Shown one piece after another: positions 6,258 to 13,650 of a stretch of DNA of 20,082 bases. The first letter of the stretch is position 1. The number at the start of each line of letters is the position of its first letter. Below the pieces are notes generated by a model that saw only the letters and a program-made list of their open reading frames with translations, was not told the origin of the DNA and did no database searches. Both the position numbers and the translations under genes were made by a program. Where the stretch lies: the NCBI GenBank assembly GCA_964383325.1, contig CAYLGY010000050.1, positions 1-20,082 of the forward strand. The letters are read 5' to 3'. The stretch is from CAYLGY01 sp964383325 (lineage in GTDB: Bacteria; Pseudomonadota; Alphaproteobacteria; Rhizobiales; Rhizobiaceae).

Positions 6258-7256
6258 ATGCGATGGAAAGTGGCGCTTGCGGTCCTGAGCGTAGCAATCA
6301 TGATGCAGACATTCGGGGCACAAGCAGCATGCGACGAGGGTGAAACGCTCGTGCGCTTTAGCCATGTCGTAGCGGAAAGCGGTCACCCGAAGGGTGAAGC
6401 GGCCGCGCGACTGGCAGAGCGGGTAAACGAAGCGCTGGACGGCGATCTCTGCATGGAAGTTCATCCCGACGCATCCCTGTTCGAGGATGATGCGGCCCTC
6501 GAGGCATTGATTGCGGGAGAGCTGGAACTTGCCGCGCCATCCACCGCCCGGTTCGACAGATATACCGAACGACTCCGCCTTTTTGATCTTCCGTTTCTGT
6601 TTCGTGACGAAGCCGCCCTGCGGGATTTCGCCGAGGGCGATACCGGCCGAGAGTTGCTCGCTTCGCTGGAGAGCCATGGTTTGGTCGGACTGGAGTACTG
6701 GCTGGCCGGGTTCAAGCAGTTTTCTGCAGATCGCGCCCTGCTGTTGCCGGAGGATGCCCGGGGACTCTCATTCCGCACCCAGGATTCCGAACTTTCGGCA
6801 GCCATGATCGAGTCATTGGGCGCAACAGCGCGACCAATGCCGCTTGCAGATGTCCACGATGCACTGCGCGCCGGCGAGATCAACGGCCAGGAAAATACCT
6901 GGTCAAACATCGCCACGCAGGGATTCCACAAGGTTCAGGACGGCATCACCGAAACCAATCACCAAGCCTTTCTATATGTGGTCGTTACGTCGCGAAGTTT
7001 CCTTGACCGTTTATCGCCGGAAGTTCGGGATCGTTTTCTGAAGATTATCACAGAGACGACCCTTGAGGCGAATACAGAATTTGCCGAATACGAGGCGCGG
7101 AATCGCACCCGAATTGCCGAAACAGGGGCAGAGATCCGCACGCTGACGGAGGAACAGCGCGCACAATGGGTCGAGGCAATGCAGCCCGTGTGGAACCGCT
7201 TCGCCGACGCGATCGGTCGGGAGACCATTGAAGGAGCGAGAGATTCAGGGATTTGA
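6258..7256 (+). CDS. TRAP transporter solute-binding protein, DctP family (orphan)
   Basis: Periplasmic receptor that hands a carboxylate-type solute to a TRAP (DctQ/DctM) membrane pair. The start at 6258 has GGAGGAG seven bases upstream and gives a clean signal peptide, MRWKVALAVLSVAIMMQTF then GAQA, cleaved before ACDEG; earlier in-frame starts would bury it. The mature part shows family features: VRFSHVVAESGHPKGEAA, DLPFLFRDE, the LSFRTQ segment with the Arg that usually clamps the ligand carboxylate, GEINGQENTWSNI, and a charged C-terminal helix. The length, 332 aa, is usual. No dctQ or dctM gene is within the window, so it works with membrane subunits elsewhere or serves another partner. 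Ligand unknown. Confidence 0.9.
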   Translation: MRWKVALAVLSVAIMMQTFGAQAACDEGETLVRFSHVVAESGHPKGEAAARLAERVNEALDGDLCMEVHPDASLFEDDAALEALIAGELELAAPSTARFDRYTERLRLFDLPFLFRDEAALRDFAEGDTGRELLASLESHGLVGLEYWLAGFKQFSADRALLLPEDARGLSFRTQDSELSAAMIESLGATARPMPLADVHDALRAGEINGQENTWSNIATQGFHKVQDGITETNHQAFLYVVVTSRSFLDRLSPEVRDRFLKIITETTLEANTEFAEYEARNRTRIAETGAEIRTLTEEQRAQWVEAMQPVWNRFADAIGRETIEGARDSGI

Positions 7257-7275
7257 GTGGGTAAACCACTCTTGC
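7255..7275 (+). terminator. Weak terminator-like hairpin after the TRAP receptor gene
   Basis: GAGTGG (7255-7260), loop GTAAA and CCACTC (7266-7271) form a perfect stem overlapping the stop codon, followed by TTGCCTTTC rather than a clean T-run. Confidence 0.3.
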
Positions 7276-7700
7276 CTTTCCCGATTTGGAGCGGCTGGAC
7301 CTGTTCTCTGTTCGCCAGAACCGCGGGGACCGAAACTCGCACTGAATCTCGCGAGCCGGGGTGCAATGCTGGTCCTGAGGCGTCCTGCAACGTGACTTCC
7401 TTGCCGGATTCCGCGTTCAAGACGCCGATTGGTGCCCCGTGAATCGTGCATGCATTGGCTATCGGTGCGAAGACTGCAAACACCATAAGCATGTGACGCG
7501 GAGAGCCGCACCGTGCAACGTTAAAGGGCTGTCCAAGGGGCTATCACCTTCGCACCGGTAACCTTGGCCCCCTGCCGGAATTTCCGCGGATCAAGCTGTA
7601 ATCGTGCAATCCGGCCGCCTATCCCCAACTGGCGGGTTCAAACTGCTTCCATTTGAATATGAAAAACTCTAGGCTCCGGTTCCAACCAGGCGCAAGATCA
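7272..7700. other. Non-coding stretch ahead of the BMP operon; no gene supported
   Basis: No frame here has a convincing ribosome site plus family-like product. A minus-strand frame starting at 7492 begins with a signal-like MLMVFAVFAPIANA but then runs antisense through the TRAP receptor gene. Two inverted repeats are present: CCAAGG/CCTTGG (7533-7538, 7562-7567) and TTCAAA/TTTGAA (7637-7642, 7652-7657). The second is about 55 bases ahead of the BMP operon and could be its operator. No purine riboswitch fold was recognised. The promoter of the operon must lie here or near here but no good -35/-10 pair was seen. Confidence 0.5.
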
Positions 7701-7710
7701 GGGGTAAGCC

Positions 7711-8751
7711 ATGAGAGGAACTGCATCTTCGTTCATCCAGAATTCCATCACACGCAGGCGGCTGCTGGGAAGTTCGGCGGCGGGTATCGGCCTGCTGGCA
7801 ATGCCGTCCCTCATGGGCCGGGCCCTGGCTCAGGCCGAAAAAGTCAAGGTAGCAGCGGTCTACACCGTACCCGTCGAGCAGCAATGGGTCGGCCGGATCC
7901 ACAAGGCCGCCAATGCTGCCGCCGAACGTGGCGAAATCGAATATGTCTTCTCCGAGAACATCGCCAATAATGATTACGAGCGCGTCATGCGCGAATATTG
8001 CGAGGCGGGCCATCAGCTGATCGTCGGCGAGGTCTTCGGTGTCGAGGAAGCGGCGCGGCAAGTTGCGCGCGACTATCCCGACCGGGCCTTCCTGATGGGT
8101 TCTTCCTTCAAGCCACAGGACGATGTGCCCAATTTCGCAACTTTCGATAATTACATTCAGGATGCTTCCTATCTGACCGGCATCATTGCCGGCGCCATGA
8201 CACAAACCGGCAATATCGGCATGGTCGGCGGATATCCGATTCCCGAGGTCAACCGCCTTATGAATGCCTTCATGGAAGGCGTGCGGGAAACGCGTCCTGA
8301 CGCGAAGTTCCAGGTTGCCTTCATCGGCTCCTGGTTTGACCCGCCGAAAGCCAAGGAAACAGCCTTCGCACAGATCGATTCCGGCGCTGACATCCTGTAC
8401 GCCGAACGCTTTGGCGTTGCCGACGCGGCGAAGGAACGGGGCATCCTTGCCATCGGCAATGTCATCGATACGCAGTCCGAATATCCCGATACGGTGGTAG
8501 CTTCCGCGCTCTGGCACTTCGAGCCGACCCTGGACGCTGCGGTTGCGCGCGTGCGTGACGGCACGTTCAAGGCCGAGGATTACGGGGTCTACTCCTTCAT
8601 GAAGGAGAATGGCTGCTCGCTGGCGCCACTTGGTACTTTCGAGGGCAAGGTACCCGAGGAAGTCATGGCCAGGGTCGCCGAACGGGAGGCAGAAATCCGC
8701 GCCGGCACCTTCACGGTAGCAATCAACGACGAAGAACCGAAGTCGAGCTGA
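7711..8751 (+). CDS. BMP-family ABC transporter substrate-binding protein
   Basis: Receptor of a Bmp/PnrA-type (nucleoside-class) importer. Residues 1-42 form a twin-arginine signal, with TRRRLLGSS at 14-22, a hydrophobic stretch and cleavage around ALA-QA. The mature protein begins KVKVAAVYTVPVEQQWVGRIHKAA and holds family blocks GEVFGVEEAARQVARDYPDRAF, NYIQDASYLTGIIAGAMT, IGMVGGYPIPEVNRLMNAF and VAFIGSWFDPPKAKE. Length 346 aa is usual. First gene of an operon: the ATPase starts one base past its stop. A Tat signal rather than a lipoprotein signal, and the downstream deaminase, suggest a nucleobase or nucleoside ligand; the ligand itself is inferred. Confidence 0.92.
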   Translation: MRGTASSFIQNSITRRRLLGSSAAGIGLLAMPSLMGRALAQAEKVKVAAVYTVPVEQQWVGRIHKAANAAAERGEIEYVFSENIANNDYERVMREYCEAGHQLIVGEVFGVEEAARQVARDYPDRAFLMGSSFKPQDDVPNFATFDNYIQDASYLTGIIAGAMTQTGNIGMVGGYPIPEVNRLMNAFMEGVRETRPDAKFQVAFIGSWFDPPKAKETAFAQIDSGADILYAERFGVADAAKERGILAIGNVIDTQSEYPDTVVASALWHFEPTLDAAVARVRDGTFKAEDYGVYSFMKENGCSLAPLGTFEGKVPEEVMARVAEREAEIRAGTFTVAINDEEPKSS

Positions 8752-8752
8752 C

Positions 8753-10306
8753 ATGCCCGATGCAGGGGGGACGGAGGCGCAGACGGTCCTGCGCCTCTCC
8801 GGCATTACAAAACAATTCGGCACGCTGATTGCCAATGACGACATTTCCTTCGAACTGAAGCGGGGTGAGATCGTCGCGCTTCTGGGCGAAAATGGAGCCG
8901 GCAAGACAACGCTGATGAACATCCTGTTCGGCCATTATGTCGCCGATGCAGGGTCCATCGAGGCGTTCGGCAAGCCGCTGGCGCCGGGAGACCCACGCGC
9001 CGCGCTCGATGCCGGCATCGGCATGGTGCACCAGCATTTCACGCTGGCGGACCAGCTCACCGTACTGGAGAACATCGTCCTCGGTACGCAGCCCTTGTCC
9101 CGGTTCTGGCTCGACCGCAACGCCGCCTGGAAGCGGATCCAGCAGATTTCCGCCGATTTCGGCCTGTCGGTGGATCCTTTTGCAGTGATTTCAGATCTTA
9201 CTGTCGGCGAAAGGCAGCGCGTCGAAATTCTGAAGGCGCTGTACCGCGATGTCCGGATTCTGATCCTCGACGAGCCGACCGCCGTGCTGACGCCGGGCGA
9301 GACCGAGGTCCTGTTCCGGACCCTGAAACTGCTCGTGTCGCGCGGACTTTCGATCCTGTTCATCTCGCACAAGCTGCATGAGGTTCTTGCCGTCAGCGAG
9401 CGGGTGCTGGTACTGCGTCATGGCAAGCTTGCCGGTTCCGTCGCAACGCGCGAGACCAACCGGTCAGCCTTGGCGGCAATGATGGTCGGCGATGCGGTGG
9501 AAATGCCGGAAGTGCGCCATCGCGAGGTCGGTGCAACCCTGTTGGAACTACGGGGCGTGTCGGCGGCCCCATCCCGCGGCGGCACGCGCCTCGAGCAGGT
9601 GGACCTCTCCTTGCGCGCAGGAGAAATTACCGGAATCGCCGGCGTATCAGGCAATGGCCAGGCGACGCTTTCGGCCCTGATCGAGGGACGTATCGCACCA
9701 ATCTCTGGCGAGATTCGCATTGGCGGGAAGGCGATGCAGCAATGGAGCACGCGCGAGGCCTTGTTTGCCGGAATCGGCCGGATTCCCGAGGATCGCCATG
9801 CCATCGGCATGATCAGCGACATGAGCGTGACCGAGAACATGATCTCGGAAACCTATCGCGAGCGTCGCTTCTCGCGGCGCGGCATCCTCGACTGGAAGGC
9901 GGCGCGCGGTTTCGCCGAAGCAATCATTGCAGATTACGAGGTCAAATGCCCTTCGCCGGATACCCGCGTCCGCCTGCTTTCCGGCGGTAACATGCAGAAG
10001 CTCATACTCGGCCGGGCTTTCGACGGCGATCCGCAGATCATCCTGGCCAACCAGCCGACGCGCGGGCTGGACATCGGTGCGGTTGCCTATGTTCATCGCC
10101 GGCTGATCGAGGCGCGCGACCGCGGGGTGGCCATTCTCCTGATTTCCGAGGATCTCGACGAGATTCTCGCTCTGTCCGACCGGATCATTGTCATGTCGCA
10201 GGGCCGGCTGTCGCCGCCCTCGGCTCGGGGTGAAAAAACAGTTCGCGAACTCGGAGAGGCCATGTCCGGCCACGGGTTTGCCCGTGATGGCCAAGATGCG
10301 GCTTGA
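8753..10306 (+). CDS. ABC transporter ATP-binding protein with two ATPase domains (nucleoside-type importer)
   Basis: Energises import for the BMP system; NupA/YufO/RbsA-like architecture. The first domain is complete: Walker A GENGAGKTT (45-53), Q-loop region HQHFTLADQ (93-101), signature LTVGERQR (149-156), Walker B LILDEPTAVLT (170-180), switch His206. The second domain has a degenerate P-loop GVSGNGQAT (297-305, Gln in place of Lys), signature LSGGN (409-413) and ANQPTRGLD (432-440) in place of DEPT, as is usual in this family, so one catalytic site is probably dominant. Length 517 aa is normal. It begins one base after the receptor stop and its 3' end overlaps the start of the first permease. 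Confidence 0.95.
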   Translation: MPDAGGTEAQTVLRLSGITKQFGTLIANDDISFELKRGEIVALLGENGAGKTTLMNILFGHYVADAGSIEAFGKPLAPGDPRAALDAGIGMVHQHFTLADQLTVLENIVLGTQPLSRFWLDRNAAWKRIQQISADFGLSVDPFAVISDLTVGERQRVEILKALYRDVRILILDEPTAVLTPGETEVLFRTLKLLVSRGLSILFISHKLHEVLAVSERVLVLRHGKLAGSVATRETNRSALAAMMVGDAVEMPEVRHREVGATLLELRGVSAAPSRGGTRLEQVDLSLRAGEITGIAGVSGNGQATLSALIEGRIAPISGEIRIGGKAMQQWSTREALFAGIGRIPEDRHAIGMISDMSVTENMISETYRERRFSRRGILDWKAARGFAEAIIADYEVKCPSPDTRVRLLSGGNMQKLILGRAFDGDPQIILANQPTRGLDIGAVAYVHRRLIEARDRGVAILLISEDLDEILALSDRIIVMSQGRLSPPSARGEKTVRELGEAMSGHGFARDGQDAA

Positions 10307-11345
10307 GCCAAAACCTGCGCCCTCACTCGCCGCGACGCTGCTCTATCCGGCTGGCGCCATCCTTGCCACCATGCTGTTTGCCGCGCTGCTCGTCATGCTG
10401 GCCGGCGCCAACCCGCTTGCGGTATTCGGCCTGGTCCTGAAAGGTGCAGCTGGCTCGCGATTTGCCCTGATCGAGACCCTTACGCGGGCGACACCACTGA
10501 TCTTTACCGGCCTCGCAATCGCCATCGCTTTCCGGGCGCGACTCTGGAATATCGGTGCTGAAGCCCAGCTCTATGCGGGCGGTGTCGTAGTTGCTGTGCT
10601 GGGCACGGGGCTTCTGCCTTTGCCGTCGCCCCTGCTCATTCCGCTCGTCGCAGCCATCTCCATGCTCGCCGGCGCATTGCTCCTGCTTGGCCCCGCAGTC
10701 CTGAAGGTCCGCTTTGGCGTCGACGAGGTCGTCACGACGCTCCTCCTGAACTTCATCATGCTGCTTTTCGTCTCGATGCTGCTGGAAGGGGTGCTGAAGG
10801 ATCCGATGGGTCTCGGATGGCCGCAATCGAAACGCGTCATCGCCGAGATGCAATTGCCGCGCATCATTACGGGCCTCCGGCTGCATTTCGGCTTCGTGCT
10901 GGCGGTCCTGTCGGCGATCATCATCTGGTTCGTGATGAAGAAGACCGTCCTCGGCTATGAAATGCGAGCGGTCGGCCACAATCCGGAGGCGGCGAAATTT
11001 GCCGGCATCCAGGTCAACCGCGTCCTGATGAAGACAGCACTTCTGTCAGGCGGCATGGCAGCGCTGGCCGGGTTTTCGGAGGTAGCCGGGCTGAAAGGAA
11101 ACCTGACGCTCGATCTGTCGCCGGGCTATGGCTATACGGGAATCGTGGTCGCCATGCTTGCCATGCTCAATCCGCTCGGCGTGGTGGCGGCAGCCATCTT
11201 CATCGCGGGAATCTTCGTCGGCGCCGATGCGATGAGCCGCAGCGCCGGCGTGCCGAATTACATTGCGCAGGTCATGGTGGCCACTGCCTTGCTGACCATG
11301 GTTACCGCAATCATGCTGTCGCGTTACCGCATCCGCTGGAGGTGA
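10287..11345 (+). CDS. ABC transporter permease (BMP/nucleoside-type, first subunit)
   Basis: Inner-membrane subunit of the BPD_transp_2 group, like NupB/YufP. Hydrophobic segments alternate throughout (LLYPAGAILATMLFAALLVMLA, LVMLGP-type, and so on), and the conserved cytoplasmic loop for ATPase docking reads VGHNPEAAKFAGIQVNRVLMKTALLSGGMAALAG. The RATPLIFTGLAIAIAFRARLWNIGAEAQLYAGG segment is typical. The frame is open earlier, but upstream residues are out-of-frame ATPase coding, so the start is ATG 10287 or ATG 10296; both overlap the ATPase gene (20 or 11 bases). It ends in a GTGA overlap with the second permease. Confidence 0.92.
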   Translation: MAKMRLEPKPAPSLAATLLYPAGAILATMLFAALLVMLAGANPLAVFGLVLKGAAGSRFALIETLTRATPLIFTGLAIAIAFRARLWNIGAEAQLYAGGVVVAVLGTGLLPLPSPLLIPLVAAISMLAGALLLLGPAVLKVRFGVDEVVTTLLLNFIMLLFVSMLLEGVLKDPMGLGWPQSKRVIAEMQLPRIITGLRLHFGFVLAVLSAIIIWFVMKKTVLGYEMRAVGHNPEAAKFAGIQVNRVLMKTALLSGGMAALAGFSEVAGLKGNLTLDLSPGYGYTGIVVAMLAMLNPLGVVAAAIFIAGIFVGADAMSRSAGVPNYIAQVMVATALLTMVTAIMLSRYRIRWR

Positions 11346-11347
11346 GC

Positions 11348-12289
11348 GTGGAAGCTTTCGACATCCTGCTCACGGCGACTTTCTGGACAGCAGCGATCCG
11401 GATCGCCTCGCCATTGATCTTCGCTACAATGGGCGAGCTGATTTGCGAACGCGCCGGCGTGCTCAATCTCGGCATTGAGGGAATCATGACGGCGGGCGCC
11501 TTTGCCGGCTGGCTTGCCGTCTATTTCGGTTTTGACCTGTGGACCGGCGTTGCGGTCGCAGCCCTGGCTGGCGCCCTGTTCGGCCTGCTGCATGGCACGC
11601 TGACCGTTCCGCTCGGCCTGTCGCAACATGTCACGGGCATCGGAATCACCCTGCTCGCCAGCAGCCTGACCTATTTCATCTACCGGCTTGCCCTGCCCGA
11701 AGTGACCTCGCCGCCGAAGATCGAACCTTTCCTGCCGCTGGCGATCCCCTGGCTGTCGGAGATCCCGATCGTCGGCCCGGCCCTGTTCCGTCAGACGGCC
11801 CTGACCTATCTCGCCTTTATCACCGTGGCAATCACGGCCTGGATACTGTATCGCACGCCCATCGGTCTCGCCCTGCGTGCCGCCGGCGAGAATCCGGCTG
11901 CGGTAGAGGCGCAGGGGATTTCCGTGACGGCGATCCGCATGGGAGCGGTCATGACCGGATCGGCGCTGATGGCCGTCGGCGGCGCGTTTCTGACCATGAG
12001 CGCCTTCAATTCCTTCTTTTTCGAGATGATCAACGGTCGCGGCTGGATCTGCATCGCCCTTGTCGTCTTCGGCTCCTGGCGGCCCGGCAAGGCCCTCCTG
12101 GGCGCGATCCTGTTCGCCGCATTCGACGCCTATCAGGTGCGCCTCCAGCAGGTCACGGGCGGCGTCGTGCCGTACCAGATTTTCCTGATGATGCCCTATG
12201 TGCTGTCGATCCTCGCGCTGATCGTCGTGGCGCGGCGGGCTACCTATCCGAAGGCCTTGATGATTCCCTACCAGAAAGGTGAGAGATGA
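11348..12289 (+). CDS. ABC transporter permease (BMP/nucleoside-type, second subunit)
   Basis: Second channel subunit, like NupC/YufQ. It contains ASPLIFATMGELICERAGVLNLGIEGIMTAGAFAG, typical of the family, and the docking loop LALRAAGENPAAVEAQGISVTAIRMGAVMTGSALMAVGGAFL; about eight to nine hydrophobic segments. The start is GTG: 11348 has GGAGG five bases upstream, while GTG 11342 overlaps the previous stop by 4 bases but has no spaced ribosome site; the difference is two residues. The last codons overlap the start of the deaminase gene by 4 bases (ATGA), which ties the enzyme to transport. Confidence 0.93.
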   Translation: MEAFDILLTATFWTAAIRIASPLIFATMGELICERAGVLNLGIEGIMTAGAFAGWLAVYFGFDLWTGVAVAALAGALFGLLHGTLTVPLGLSQHVTGIGITLLASSLTYFIYRLALPEVTSPPKIEPFLPLAIPWLSEIPIVGPALFRQTALTYLAFITVAITAWILYRTPIGLALRAAGENPAAVEAQGISVTAIRMGAVMTGSALMAVGGAFLTMSAFNSFFFEMINGRGWICIALVVFGSWRPGKALLGAILFAAFDAYQVRLQQVTGGVVPYQIFLMMPYVLSILALIVVARRATYPKALMIPYQKGER

Positions 12290-13572
12290 GTTTCGATATC
12301 TTGCTGCGGGGCGGCACCCTTCCCGATGGCAGGGTTGCGGACATTGCCATTTCCAACAGACATATCGCAGCGGTCGAGCCCCGGATCGAGGCCGAAGCGC
12401 GCGAACTCATCGATGCGTCCGGCCTTCTGGTCTCTCCGCCTTTCGTGGATCCGCATTTTCACCTTGATGCGACGCTCTCCTACGGCACGCCGCGCGTCAA
12501 CCAGTCGGGGCGCCTGCTCGAAGGAATCTCCCTGTGGGGTGAGCTGAAGGAGATGCAGTCCGTCGAGCAGATCATGGAGCGCGCCCTGGAATATTGCGAC
12601 TGGGCGGCTTCGATGGGCCTCCTTGCGATTCGTACCCATGCTGACACCAGCGACGAGAACGGAATGAAGGGCGTCGAGGCACTGATCGAGGTACGCCGGC
12701 AGGTTAAGGATTACATCGACCTGCAGATCGTCGCCTTCCCCCAGGATGGTTTCTACCGCTCGCCGACGGCGCGGCAATGCACATTGCGGGCGTTGGACAT
12801 GGGCGCCGATATTGTCGGCGGCATCCCGCATTTCGAGCGGACCATGGACGATGGCCGGCGCTCCGTCACCGAATTGTGCGAGCTTGCGGCGGAACGTGGA
12901 CTCATGATCGATCTGCACTGCGACGAATCTGACGATCCGCATTCGCGCCACATCGAACAGCTTGCCTACGAGGCGCAGCGCCTGGGTTTGCAGGGACGGG
13001 CAACCGGTTCGCACCTGACCTCGATGCACTCGATGGACAATTATTATGTCTCCAAGCTTCTGCCGCTGATCGCCGAGGCGGGGGTCAACGCCATCGCCAA
13101 TCCGCTCATCAACATCACGATCCAGGGCCGGAGCGACACCTATCCGAAACGCCGCGGCATGACCCGGGTGCCGGAAATGATCCAGCACGGCATTCGCGTC
13201 GGCTTCGGCCAGGATTGCGTGCTCGACCCGTGGTATTCTCTCGGCTCGGCAGACATGCTGGATGTGGCCTTCATGGGGCTGCATGTGGCGCAGATGACCA
13301 GTCCGCAGGAGATGCGCCATTGCTACGACATGGTCACGGGCGTGAATGCCGCCATCATGTGTCTCGAAGGTTACGGTCTCGAGAAAGGATGCCGGGCAAG
13401 CCTTGTCGTCCTTGAAGCCGGCGAACCGGTTGAGGCGATCCGGTTGCGGGCAGAGCGGCGCCTGGTTATCGCCAATGGCAGGATCATTGCCCGGCGCGAG
13501 CGCAATCCGGCCCGGCTGGACCTACCCGGCCGGCCTGCCCGCATCAGCCGGCGCCTCGGGGCGCTTGGTTGA
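12286..13572 (+). CDS. CodA-like amidohydrolase, candidate 5-methylcytosine/cytosine deaminase
   Basis: Amidohydrolase-superfamily pyrimidine deaminase, close to E. coli CodA across its whole length (428 aa). All metal and catalytic residues are kept: H57 and H59 (HFH), H211 and E214 (HCDE), H243 (SHLTSMHS), D310; Q153 in FPQDG matches the pyrimidine-binding Gln156 of CodA. The motif FGHDDVFDPWY of CodA reads FGQDCVLDPWY here, so the residue equal to CodA Asp314 is Cys311. Work on CodA homologues lacking that Asp (from Klebsiella, Rhodobacter and Corynebacterium) showed efficient 5-methylcytosine deamination to thymine, so this is a good candidate; other pyrimidines remain possible. Last gene of the BMP transporter operon, overlapping the second permease by 4 bases. 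Probably cytoplasmic; no signal peptide. Confidence 0.88.
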   Translation: MSFDILLRGGTLPDGRVADIAISNRHIAAVEPRIEAEARELIDASGLLVSPPFVDPHFHLDATLSYGTPRVNQSGRLLEGISLWGELKEMQSVEQIMERALEYCDWAASMGLLAIRTHADTSDENGMKGVEALIEVRRQVKDYIDLQIVAFPQDGFYRSPTARQCTLRALDMGADIVGGIPHFERTMDDGRRSVTELCELAAERGLMIDLHCDESDDPHSRHIEQLAYEAQRLGLQGRATGSHLTSMHSMDNYYVSKLLPLIAEAGVNAIANPLINITIQGRSDTYPKRRGMTRVPEMIQHGIRVGFGQDCVLDPWYSLGSADMLDVAFMGLHVAQMTSPQEMRHCYDMVTGVNAAIMCLEGYGLEKGCRASLVVLEAGEPVEAIRLRAERRLVIANGRIIARRERNPARLDLPGRPARISRRLGALG

Positions 13573-13587
13573 ACACCAAGGGGACTT

Positions 13588-13603
13588 GCACGCTTCGGCG
13601 TGC
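13588..13603 (+). terminator. Stable cUUCGg hairpin between the deaminase gene and trpS
   Basis: GCACGC-TTCG-GCGTGC is a perfect 6-bp stem closed by the extra-stable C(UUCG)G tetraloop. It lies 16 bases after the deaminase stop and 48 bases ahead of the trpS start. No T-run follows, so it may be a Rho-assisted stop, an RNA 3'-end protector or a leader element for trpS rather than a classical terminator. Confidence 0.4.
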
Positions 13604-13650
13604 TCGTCCATAAGCGCGCCGATAGCATCCTGCCCACCGGACTGGTTCTC

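Noticed and set aside
6959..7492. Minus-strand frame with signal-peptide-like start (MLMVFAVFAPIANA)
   Set aside because: No ribosome site, mixed composition after the first 15 residues, and its last half is antisense to the TRAP receptor gene. A decayed gene remains possible.
7669..8922. 417-codon antisense frame over the BMP receptor
   Set aside because: The plus strand has a clear BMP family protein with Tat signal; the antisense frame is a by-product of GC-rich codon use.
10323..10979. Antisense frame rich in His/Gln/Asp over the first permease
   Set aside because: Typical mirror composition of membrane-protein coding sequence.
12268..13320. 350-codon antisense frame over the deaminase
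   Set aside because: Plus-strand CodA-like residues are fully conserved; no independent support.
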